Part shown: piece after piece, positions 44,963-52,313 of the stretch | Layout of the letters: every line of letters starts with the position of its first letter | Position numbering within the stretch: position 1 is the stretch's first letter | Assembly: GCF_000426445.1 (NCBI RefSeq) | Contig: NZ_AUFJ01000009.1 | Location: forward strand, 248,001 to 312,000 | Length of the DNA stretch: 64,000 bases | DNA from: Brevibacterium album DSM 18261 | GTDB lineage: Bacteria > Actinomycetota > Actinomycetes > Actinomycetales > Brevibacteriaceae | Reading direction: 5' to 3' | Made by a program: the position numbers and the translations under genes | The notes under the pieces: model-generated | What the model saw: only the letters and a program-made list of their open reading frames with translations | Databases searched by the model: none | What the model was told of the DNA's origin: nothing

Positions 44963-46261
44963 ATGACGACAGTGAAGACAGTCCGCTCCGCACTGCCCCG
45001 TGCGGTGACCGCCGTCGCCGGGGGCGCAGCCCTCGCCCTCGCACTCACGGCCTGCGCCGGATCCGCCGGCACGGAAGGCGGAGGCAGCGGAGAAGGCTCA
45101 GCAGAGGGGTTCGAGTACGGTGCCGCCCAGGAGGACGTCGACGCGCTCCTGGCCGACCTCGATCCCGTCACCATCAAGTTCCAGCCCTCGGCGGCCTCGC
45201 CCGATTCCGTCATGGCGCCGGCCGGCACCGTCTTCAAGGAGATGGTCGAGGAGCGCTCCGGCGGCAAGATCGAGGTCGAGCTCATCTGGGGCCAGGCCAT
45301 CGCCGGCTACGGCGAGGTCCACGACGCCCTCTCCGACGGCCGCCTCGACATGGCCTACACCCTGCCCCCGTATCAGCCCGCGGAGTTCCCGGCGATCAAC
45401 GACCTCGGCACCGTCATGGCGGCGCTGCCGGCCTCGCCCTTCCACGGCGAGCTCGTCGCCAATGCCGTGGGCAATGAGCTCGGCTGGGAGAACGAATCCG
45501 TCCTGGGCGCCTACGAGGAGCGGGGACTGACCCCGCTGACGCCGCTCGCGGCCTCGGGCGGCTACTACTCCGTGTGCACGAACCCCGCGAGCTCCCCCGA
45601 TGACTGGCAGGGCCTGCAGGCGCGGGCCGGCTCCAGCTCGCAGGGCAAGCTCATCCAGCACCTGGGCGGTTCCCCCGTCTCGATGGAGTACGCCGAGACC
45701 TTCGAAGCCCTCCAGCGCGGCACCGTCGACTGCACCGTGGGCCAGCTCGTGCCCTCCGCGGAATCCGGCATCTTCGAGGTCGCACCGCACCTGGGCTACT
45801 CCACGACGGCGAGCATCCCGCGTCTGCCCGGCGCGTACCTCGCCGGCTCGAGCTTCCAGGACCTGCCGCTCGCGTACCAGCAGATCATCTTCGACTCCAA
45901 CGCCCTCGCCTCCTCCGGCGGCATGCAGGCGGTGATCGGCGGCAACGCCGCGGCGGTGGGCCAGGCGAAGGAGGCCGGCGGCGAGGTGACCGCGTTCAGC
46001 GACGAGCTGCAGGACCAGATCGCCTCGTACTCCGAGGAGCTGACGAACGAGGCGATCGGCAACGGCCACATCTCCGAGGACATCCTCGCGGAGATCACCG
46101 CGAAGCAGTCCGAATGGGACGAGCGGTTCACCGAGCTCGGCTACGAGGACCAGGGCACCGTCGCGGACTTCGACGAGTGGTTCGATCCGGAGACGGACTT
46201 CCTGCCCTACGCCGAGGCCAGCTACGAGAACGGCAACGCGATGGAGCACCGCCCCAACTGA
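44963..46261 (+). CDS. TRAP transporter substrate-binding lipoprotein (DctP family), copy 2
   Basis: A 432-residue lipoprotein with lipobox LTAC near residue 31. The DctP core reads ERSGGKIEVELIWGQAIAGYGEVHDALSDGRLDMAYTLPPY, and the region of the ligand Arg is GLQARAGSSSQG, differing from the VRIAS of copies 1 and 3. The changed pocket neighbourhood suggests a changed ligand. Start at 44963 behind AAGGAG. No membrane component follows, so it probably uses DctQM upstream. Confidence 0.92.
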   Translation: MTTVKTVRSALPRAVTAVAGGAALALALTACAGSAGTEGGGSGEGSAEGFEYGAAQEDVDALLADLDPVTIKFQPSAASPDSVMAPAGTVFKEMVEERSGGKIEVELIWGQAIAGYGEVHDALSDGRLDMAYTLPPYQPAEFPAINDLGTVMAALPASPFHGELVANAVGNELGWENESVLGAYEERGLTPLTPLAASGGYYSVCTNPASSPDDWQGLQARAGSSSQGKLIQHLGGSPVSMEYAETFEALQRGTVDCTVGQLVPSAESGIFEVAPHLGYSTTASIPRLPGAYLAGSSFQDLPLAYQQIIFDSNALASSGGMQAVIGGNAAAVGQAKEAGGEVTAFSDELQDQIASYSEELTNEAIGNGHISEDILAEITAKQSEWDERFTELGYEDQGTVADFDEWFDPETDFLPYAEASYENGNAMEHRPN

Positions 46262-46317
46262 GCGCGGGGCGGCCCCTGAGGAGCGCGCAGGTGCGGTGAG
46301 CGCATGCGCGCGGTGAC

Positions 46318-46366
46318 CGCATGAGGGCGGGGCCGGAACACTCCGTTCAGGCCCCGCCCTCATGCG
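46318..46366 (+). terminator. terminator after binding protein 2
   Basis: 17-bp perfect arms (46318-46334 with 46350-46366), 15-nt loop, 57 bp after the stop. Confidence 0.75.
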
Positions 46367-46405
46367 TGTGATCCCGCGTGTGATCTCGCGTGTGCTCGTG
46401 AGAGC

Positions 46406-46456
46406 GGTCTGCCGTGCGAACGGCCACAGAGGGTTCTCGCGTTCGCACGGCAGACC
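46406..46456. repeat. palindromic element, copy 1
   Basis: 17-bp arms (46406-46422 with 46440-46456; core GTCTGCCGTGCGAAC) around 17 nt. It recurs after binding protein 3 with conserved outer flanks (CGTGAGAG before) and TTCTCGC before the right arm. Confidence 0.75.
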
Positions 46457-46562
46457 ACGCTGCGGATGGGGGAAGGGGCCTCGCGCACGCCTTTGGGCAA
46501 GCGCCCCGCGCACGACTCTGAACATACGCTCGATCACCCTTCCGAATGTGGGCTGCGTCACA

Positions 46563-46568
46563 TACAGT
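46563..46568 (+). promoter_or_regulatory. weak -10 candidate before binding protein 3
   Basis: TACAGT fits TANNNT; TTCCGA at 46540-46545 is 17 bp upstream. The preceding terminator makes a separate promoter plausible. Confidence 0.3.
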
Positions 46569-46599
46569 CTCCTTAGCGTCGACTCGAAGGAGAGCAGCG

Positions 46600-47898
46600 A
46601 TGACACACAGGACGACAGTCCACAGGCACGCGACCACGGCCTCGGCACTCACAGCAGGAGGTGCGGCACTCGCCCTTGCGCTCACCGCCTGCGCCGGATC
46701 CGCCGGCACGGAAGGCGGAGGCGGCGGAGAAGGCTCAGCAGAGGGCTTCGAGTACGGAGCCCCCCAGGAGGACGTCGACGCGCTCCTGGCCGACCTCGAC
46801 CCCGTCACCATCAAGTTCCAGCCCTCAGCCGCCTCCCCCGACTCCGTCATGGCACCCGCAGGCACCGTCTTCAAGGAGATCGTCGAAGAGCGCTCCGGCG
46901 GCAAGATCGAGGTCGAGCTCATCTGGGGCCAGGCCATCGCCGGCTACGGCGAAGTCCACGACGCCCTCTCCGACGGCCGCCTCGACCTCGCCTACACCCT
47001 GCCGGTCTACCTCCCCGCCGAATTCCCCGCGGTCAACGACCTCGGCACCGCACTCGCCGGCATGCCCGCCTCCCCCTTCGTCGGGGAGCTCGTGACCAAC
47101 GCCGTGGGCAATGAGCTCGGCTGGGAGAACGAATCCGTCCTCGAGGCCTACGAGGAGCGCAATCTCACCCCGTTGACCCCGCTGGCCGCTTCCGGCGGCT
47201 ACTACACGGTCTGCAACCGGGAGGTGGACAGCGCCGACGACTTCGCCGGCCTGCAGGTGCGCATCGCCTCGGCCTCGCAGTCGGCCCAGGTCCAGCACCT
47301 GGGCGGCTCTCCCGTCTCGATGGAGTACGCGGAGACCTTCGAGGCCCTCCAGCGCGGCACCGTCGACTGCACCCTGGGTCAGCTCGTGCCTTCGGCGGAG
47401 TCCGGCATCTTCGAGGTCGCGCCGCACCTCGGCTACACGACGACCGCGAGCTTCTCGCGCTCGCCCGGCGCCTACCTGGCCGGCTCGAGGTTCCAGGACC
47501 TGCCGCTGGCCTACCAGCAGATCATCTTCGACTCCAACGCCCTCGCCTCCTCCGGCGGCATGCTCGCCGTCATCGGGGGCAACGCCGCCGCGGTGGGCCA
47601 GGCGAAGGACGCCGGCGGCACCGTCACCGCGTTCGACGATCAGCTGCAGGAGGAGATCAGCACCTACTCCGCCGAGCTCACCGAGGAGGCGATCGGCAAC
47701 GGCCTCGTGAGCGAGACCCTCACCGAGGACGTGCAGGACAAGCGTGCGGAATGGGAGGAGCGGTTCGCGGAGCTCGGCTACGAGGACCAGGGCACCGTCG
47801 AGGATCTCGACGAGTGGTTCGACCCGGAGACGGACTTCCTCCCCTACGCCCAGGCGAGCTACGAGAACGGCAGGGCCATGGAGCATCGCCCCAGCTGA
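46600..47898 (+). CDS. TRAP transporter substrate-binding lipoprotein (DctP family), copy 3
   Basis: A 432-residue lipoprotein nearly colinear with copy 2: lipobox LTAC, ERSGGKIEVELIWGQAIAGYGEVHDALSDGRLDLAYTLPVY, GLQVRIASASQS (ligand Arg) and LPLAYQQIIFDSNALASSGGM. The differences concentrate around residues 205-235, next to the substrate pocket. Start at 46600 behind AAGGAG. Divergence after duplication points to widened substrate range of one TRAP transporter (inference). Confidence 0.92.
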   Translation: MTHRTTVHRHATTASALTAGGAALALALTACAGSAGTEGGGGGEGSAEGFEYGAPQEDVDALLADLDPVTIKFQPSAASPDSVMAPAGTVFKEIVEERSGGKIEVELIWGQAIAGYGEVHDALSDGRLDLAYTLPVYLPAEFPAVNDLGTALAGMPASPFVGELVTNAVGNELGWENESVLEAYEERNLTPLTPLAASGGYYTVCNREVDSADDFAGLQVRIASASQSAQVQHLGGSPVSMEYAETFEALQRGTVDCTLGQLVPSAESGIFEVAPHLGYTTTASFSRSPGAYLAGSRFQDLPLAYQQIIFDSNALASSGGMLAVIGGNAAAVGQAKDAGGTVTAFDDQLQEEISTYSAELTEEAIGNGLVSETLTEDVQDKRAEWEERFAELGYEDQGTVEDLDEWFDPETDFLPYAQASYENGRAMEHRPS

Positions 47899-47937
47899 GC
47901 GCAGGGGCTCATCTGCGGAGAGCACACGGCGACCGCA

Positions 47938-47978
47938 CGAGGGCGGGGCCGGAGCACGATGTTCCGGCCCCGCCCTCG
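47938..47978 (+). terminator. terminator after binding protein 3
   Basis: 16-bp perfect arms (47938-47953 with 47963-47978) and a 9-nt loop; same GAGGGCGGGGCC core as after copy 2. Confidence 0.75.
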
Positions 47979-48010
47979 CATGCGTGGTCCAGCACGTGCG
48001 CGTGAGAGTC

Positions 48011-48059
48011 GTCTGCCGTGCGAACAGGAAAAGGCGCTTCTCGCGTTCGCACGGCAGAC
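48011..48059. repeat. palindromic element, copy 2
   Basis: 15-bp arms (48011-48025 with 48045-48059) matching the arms of 46406-46456; the loop differs in sequence. Confidence 0.75.
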
Positions 48060-48089
48060 CACAGCGCCGGACGGTCCGAGCTCGGCCGC

Positions 48090-49094
48090 TCAGTCCTCCG
48101 GCAGTGAGGCCCCGGAGCCGTAGCCTGCCGCGCGGAAGCCGTCGATGACCCTGCGGACGGCGATGATCGCCCGGTCCCGCTCCGCCACGAGGTGCGGGAC
48201 CGTGCGGACGCCGGCCTCCTCGTCGCAGCCGGCCACGACGGCATCGCGCAGCTCGCGCGTGAGCTCCGGGGCGTCCAGACGGGTCCACGGCGAGAGCAGC
48301 GACGGGCCGAAGTGGTCGAGCATGTGCGCCATGCCGCCGGGACCTCCCGCCAGGTGGAACGTGAGCATGGGGCCGTGCATGGGCCAGCGGAGACCGGGAC
48401 CGTCCGTGATCGAGCGGTCGATCTGCTCGACCGTCGCCTCGCCGTTCGCGACCATGTGCAGCGCCTCGCGCCACAGGGCCTCCTGCAGGCGGTTGGCGAT
48501 GAAGCCGGGCACCTCGCGGTCCATCGTGATGACGGACTTGCCGATGAACTCGTACCAGCGCGAGGCCCATTCCACGGCCTCCGGCGCCGTCTGCTCACCG
48601 CCCACGACCTCGACGAGCGGGATGAGGTACGGCGGGTTGAAGGGGTGGCCCACCACGAGGCGTTCCGGAGTCGCCGCCTCGACGGCCATCTCCGTCATCG
48701 AATAGCCCGAGGTGGAGGAGGCGATGACGACGCCCGGCGCGGCCGCGGCGTCGATGTCCCGGAGCAGTCCGCGCTTCATCTCGAGCACCTCGGGCGCGGA
48801 CTCCTGGACGAACTGCGCTCCCTCGAGGGCCTCGGCGAGGTCGGTGTGCACGGAGATGTTCCGCGGATCGGCGCCCTCGGCCAGTCCCAGCTCCGTGAGG
48901 GCCGGCCAGGCGGCGTCGATGAGCGCGTGGACGCGGGCCTCTGCCGCGGGCGAGGGATCCCATGCTCGCACCCGGAAGCCGCGGGCCAGGAAGTACGCCG
49001 CCCAGCCGCCGCCGATGGTGCCGATGCCCACGCAGGCCACCGTCGTCATCGACTCCAGCGCAGGAGGAGCAGTGCGCGGTTCGAGGTCTCCCAT
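48090..49094 (-). CDS. cdhA: L-carnitine dehydrogenase / 3-hydroxyacyl-CoA dehydrogenase family protein
   Basis: A 334-residue NAD+-dependent dehydrogenase with GIGTIG at residues 23-28, HTDLAEALEGAQFVQESAPE, the active-site region VIASSTSGYSMTEM and VGHPFNPPYLIPLVEVVGGE. That combination, and a beta-keto-acid cleavage enzyme gene directly upstream, match bacterial carnitine dehydrogenase, which makes 3-dehydrocarnitine. Start ATG 49094 overlaps the upstream stop by one base; an internal ATG at 49049 is possible. A frameshifted paralogue lies at 21923-22854. Confidence 0.85.
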   Translation of the reverse strand: MGDLEPRTAPPALESMTTVACVGIGTIGGGWAAYFLARGFRVRAWDPSPAAEARVHALIDAAWPALTELGLAEGADPRNISVHTDLAEALEGAQFVQESAPEVLEMKRGLLRDIDAAAAPGVVIASSTSGYSMTEMAVEAATPERLVVGHPFNPPYLIPLVEVVGGEQTAPEAVEWASRWYEFIGKSVITMDREVPGFIANRLQEALWREALHMVANGEATVEQIDRSITDGPGLRWPMHGPMLTFHLAGGPGGMAHMLDHFGPSLLSPWTRLDAPELTRELRDAVVAGCDEEAGVRTVPHLVAERDRAIIAVRRVIDGFRAAGYGSGASLPED

Positions 49095-49984
49095 CAGCGT
49101 CCCGCCTTCCCGAGCCCGAGGATCTCGCGGGCCTCGTCCGGGGTCGCCACGGACTCCCCGAGGCCGTCGATGAGGTCGACCGCCTTCTCCACCAGCTGTG
49201 CGTTGGTGGCCATGACCCCCTTGCTGAGGTAGAGGTTGTCCTCGAGTCCCACGCGGACGTGCCCGCCCATCGTGACGGAGAGCGCGGCCCATTTGAACTG
49301 GTTGCGGCCGATCGCGAAGGACGTCCACTGCGCGCCTTCGGGCAGCATGTTCACCTCGGCGGTGAGGAGGCCCGCGTCCGCCGGTGCGCCGTAGGGGATG
49401 CCCATGCACAGCTGGTACAGCGGCGGCGGGTCCACGAGCCCCTCCTCGACGAGGATGTTCGCGAACCACAGGTTGCCGGTGTCGAAGATCTCGAGCTCCG
49501 GCTTCACTCCCAGCTCGCGGATGCGGGCCGCGCCCTCGCGCATCATGTCAGGGGTGCTCACGTAGATCGAGCTGCCCTCGCCGAAGTTGAGGCTGCCGCA
49601 GTCGATCGTGCAGATCTCCGGGCGCAGCTCCTCGACGTGCGGGAGGCGGTCGAGACCGCTCACGAGGTCCGTGCCGGGCAGCTGCCGCGTGGGCTCGGAG
49701 GGATCGATCACGAGATCGCCGCCCATGCCGGCCGTGAGGTTGATGACGGGGTCCACATCGCTCGCGGCGATGAGCTCCACCGTCTCCCGGTAGAGGTCCG
49801 TATCGCGTGAGGGGCGCCCGGTCACCACATCGCGGACGTGGATGTGGACGACCGAGGCGCCGGCCCGGGCGGCGGCGATCGCATCGTTCGCGATCTGCTC
49901 CGGGGTGACCGGCACGTGCTCGCTCTTGCCGGTGGTGTCGCCGGCTCCGGTGAGCGCGGCGGTGAGGATGACCTTGCGGCCCAT
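49094..49984 (-). CDS. 3-keto-5-aminohexanoate cleavage (BKACE) family protein
   Basis: A 296-residue TIM-barrel enzyme that condenses a beta-keto acid with acetyl-CoA. It has AALTGAGDTTGKSEHVPVTPEQIANDAI, ASVVHIHVRD (metal-binding HxH), NLTAGMGGD and GGHVRVGLEDNLYLSKG. Beside carnitine dehydrogenase the expected substrate is 3-dehydrocarnitine, giving glycine betaine and acetoacetyl-CoA. Start at 49984 behind GAAAGGGG. The 152-bp gap to the regulator contains two TGCGGTGTCYGGGTCGGG repeats. Confidence 0.92.
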   Translation of the reverse strand: MGRKVILTAALTGAGDTTGKSEHVPVTPEQIANDAIAAARAGASVVHIHVRDVVTGRPSRDTDLYRETVELIAASDVDPVINLTAGMGGDLVIDPSEPTRQLPGTDLVSGLDRLPHVEELRPEICTIDCGSLNFGEGSSIYVSTPDMMREGAARIRELGVKPELEIFDTGNLWFANILVEEGLVDPPPLYQLCMGIPYGAPADAGLLTAEVNMLPEGAQWTSFAIGRNQFKWAALSVTMGGHVRVGLEDNLYLSKGVMATNAQLVEKAVDLIDGLGESVATPDEAREILGLGKAGR

Positions 49985-50023
49985 GGGGTGCCCCTTTCGG
50001 GTCGGGAGCGCTGGGCTCCGAAG

Positions 50024-50069
50024 TGCGGTGTCTGGGTCGGGGGTGGACGGATGCGGTGTCCGGGTCGGG
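50024..50069. repeat. direct repeat upstream of the BKACE gene
   Basis: TGCGGTGTCTGGGTCGGG (50024-50041) recurs with one change at 50052-50069, 28 bp apart. It could be a regulator site or simple drift in GC-rich spacer. Confidence 0.45.
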
Positions 50070-50136
50070 AGTGCTGGGGTCAGGAGTGCGAGTGTGTGCG
50101 GGTCTGCGCTGCCGCGCCGGTGAGCTGGGCGGCCCC

Positions 50137-51072
50137 TCAGGTGTGCGCGAGCAGGACGCGGTCGATGAAGCTGTCCACCTGCGCGCGCATGCGCTCAGGC
50201 GTCACGGTGCCCACGAGCACCTTGATGCCCAGCCCGTCGAACAGGCTCGTGAGCTGTGTGGCGAGGTCCTCCGTGGGGGCATCGGCGAAGATCCCCGAGT
50301 CCTGCCCCTCGGCGATCACGTCGTAGACGGTCCGGTACCAGCGGCGGTAGGCCTGTGTGTGGTTCTCCCGCGAACCGCCCTCGACCGCCACCGAGTTCCA
50401 GCTCTGGAGCCAGATCGACCAGTCCGCCCGCAGGCCCTCGTCGTCCGGCAGCTGCAGGGCCATGAGATGCCTGAGCCGCTCCAGGGGACCGGCCGCCAGG
50501 TGCAGCGTCGCCACCTGGCAGTCGAAGGCGAGCTTGACGGAGAACCGCAGGCACTCCTCGAACAGCTCCTGTTTGTCCTGGAAGTGGTAGTGCACGGCGG
50601 AGCTGCTCACCCCGCAGGCCCGCGCGATGTCCGCGATCCGCGTCCGGTGCAGGCCGCGGTCGGCGAACAGCCGCCAGGCGGCCTCGATGATCTCGCGCCG
50701 CTTCTGCACGTGATCGGGGGTGTCCCGGACGCGGCGGGGCAGGCTGGAGGGCAGCGGCACCGCGGTGGTGCCCGCCGAGGAGTCGGAGCCGGTGAGCAGC
50801 CAGTTCACCGTCACACCGGCGACCGTCGCGATCCGCACGAGCTCATCGGGTTTGAACCGGCGCACGCCGCGCAGCGACTTCGACAGCTTGGTCTCGTCGA
50901 GATCCACCCGCCGGGAGAACTCGCGCTGCGGTGCGCCGGACTCCGAGATGCACGCCTTCACCCGGTTCCTGAGACCGAGCGCGGCAGCCGATGATTGCGA
51001 TTCTGTGGCCACGGACTGAATGCTAGTCAGCGCTTGCGAACCGGACAATGCCGCATCGTCCACTGTGATCAC
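50137..51072 (-). CDS. double-HTH regulator: XRE-like domain fused to TetR family
   Basis: A 311-residue protein with two DNA-binding domains. Residues about 33-95 resemble an XRE HTH (GLRNRVKACISESG, EFSRRVDLDETKLSKSLRG, ELVRIATVAGVTVNWLLTG), and 124-170 are a TetR HTH (EAAWRLFADRGLHRTRIADIARACGVSSSAVHYHFQDKQEL) followed by a TetR ligand domain. The GTG at 51072 follows GGAGGAG. A GTG at 51012, placed 7 nt after a TAGCAT -10, is an alternative leaderless start that still keeps both domains. It likely controls the flanking ABC/hydrolase and carnitine genes. Confidence 0.85.
   Translation of the reverse strand: MITVDDAALSGSQALTSIQSVATESQSSAAALGLRNRVKACISESGAPQREFSRRVDLDETKLSKSLRGVRRFKPDELVRIATVAGVTVNWLLTGSDSSAGTTAVPLPSSLPRRVRDTPDHVQKRREIIEAAWRLFADRGLHRTRIADIARACGVSSSAVHYHFQDKQELFEECLRFSVKLAFDCQVATLHLAAGPLERLRHLMALQLPDDEGLRADWSIWLQSWNSVAVEGGSRENHTQAYRRWYRTVYDVIAEGQDSGIFADAPTEDLATQLTSLFDGLGIKVLVGTVTPERMRAQVDSFIDRVLLAHT
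51020..51048 (-). promoter_or_regulatory. candidate leaderless promoter of the double-HTH regulator
   Basis: TTGTCC (51048-51043) and TAGCAT (51025-51020) are 17 nt apart, and a GTG in frame starts 7 nt further. TTGCGA motifs at 51034-51039 and 50995-51000 (plus orientation) flank the -10. Confidence 0.45.
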
Positions 51073-51104
51073 CGCCTCTCCTCCCCGCTGCTGCGGAATG
51101 CCCG

Positions 51105-52313
51105 TCAGCCGTCCGCCTCCGCGAGGACGGCCAGGAGGTCCTTGACCCTGCGGTCGACGTCCTCGCTCTGCATCTCGCTGGTGAGGAACGAGAACGCGAG
51201 TCCCCGCTCCGGCCATGCCCCGTGCAGACCTCCGCCCGCTCCCGTGTGGCCGAAGGCGGGGCGCACGGGACCGTAGGTGCCGATGGGGTCGTCGAGTTCG
51301 TAGCCGAGGCCGAACCGCACGGGCCGGTCGTTGATCGCGTCCTTCCCCTCGGACCATGTGCGGGTGAAGAGTGCGAGGGTCTCCGCGGACACCACGGGAT
51401 GATCGCCGGCGATGAGCAGCGAGTACAGGCGCGACATCGACTCCGCCGTGCCGAGCGCCCCGCCCGCCGACATCTCCGCCGCGTGGTAGGTCCGCGTGTT
51501 GAAGGGCATGTCACCGCCCGTGAGACTCGAGCCGTACATGCGGTCCACGATGGCCCGCCGCTCGGGATCGTCCTTGAGGAAGGTCGAGATGCGGTAGCCC
51601 TCGGCGCGGAAGATCGGGGCGACGCGGGCCTCCTCCGCCTCGGGCAGCCCGAGGTGGAGGTCGAGGCCCAGCGGCTCTGCCAGCTCCGTGCGCAGCAGGG
51701 TGCCCACGGTGGTCCCGGAGACGCGCAGGATCAGCTCGCTCATGAGGTACCCGTAGGTGAGCGCGTGGTAGGCGACCCGGGTGCCGGGCTCCCACAGCGG
51801 CGCCTGTGCGGCCAGCCGGGCGGCCATGAGGCGGTTGTCGACGCGCTCCTCCGCCGAGGACGGGTCCGGATCGACGTACGGCAGCCCCACCGTGTGCGAG
51901 AGGAGGTGGTGCACGCGCACGTCCTCCTTGCCGCCGGCTGCGAACTCGGGCCAGTACCGGGCGACGGGGGCCTCGGGATCGAGCAGGCCGCGGTCGGTCA
52001 GCAGTGCTGCGACGGTCGCGGTCAGCCCCTTCGTCCCGGAGAACAGGACCGCGAGCGTGTCCGCGCCCCACGGCTGCTCCCCGCCCCGCTCCGTGACTCC
52101 GCCGTGCAGGCGCACGAGCGGCTCGCCGCCGGCGCGGTGCACCGCGAAGGACATGCCGCCGGCTCCCGCCTCGGCGTGGGAGGCGAAGACCTCCGCGAGC
52201 CTCTCCGCGGCGGGGAAGCCGTCTGCGAATGCCGCTGTCACGGGCACTCGGGCGGACGCCTCCCGGGGGACGAGAGGCGCCTCGGCGGCGGGGGCATCAG
52301 AGCGTGGGGACAT
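51105..52313 (-). CDS. serine hydrolase of the beta-lactamase/esterase VIII family
   Basis: A 402-residue protein with the class C-like serine fold: SGTKG (SxxK) near residue 92, YHALTYGYL (YxN-like Tyr) near 182, and FGHTGAGGGLHGA (HTG, in place of KTG) near 360. No signal peptide is apparent, so it probably acts in the cytoplasm as an esterase or amidase. It overlaps the ABC ATPase gene by 17 bp, suggesting it processes the compound imported by that transporter. Confidence 0.87.
   Translation of the reverse strand: MSPRSDAPAAEAPLVPREASARVPVTAAFADGFPAAERLAEVFASHAEAGAGGMSFAVHRAGGEPLVRLHGGVTERGGEQPWGADTLAVLFSGTKGLTATVAALLTDRGLLDPEAPVARYWPEFAAGGKEDVRVHHLLSHTVGLPYVDPDPSSAEERVDNRLMAARLAAQAPLWEPGTRVAYHALTYGYLMSELILRVSGTTVGTLLRTELAEPLGLDLHLGLPEAEEARVAPIFRAEGYRISTFLKDDPERRAIVDRMYGSSLTGGDMPFNTRTYHAAEMSAGGALGTAESMSRLYSLLIAGDHPVVSAETLALFTRTWSEGKDAINDRPVRFGLGYELDDPIGTYGPVRPAFGHTGAGGGLHGAWPERGLAFSFLTSEMQSEDVDRRVKDLLAVLAEADG

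Larger units (their letters stand above)
44942..48059 (+). repeat. tandem duplication of a binding-protein unit
   Basis: Two consecutive units of about 1.5 kb (44942-46456 and 46579-48059) share the same order: the 17-mer TCGACTCGAAGGAGAGC, a DctP gene of 433 codons, a GAGGGCGGGGCC hairpin, then a GTCTGCCGTGCGAAC inverted repeat. The coding parts are very similar throughout. Confidence 0.8.
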
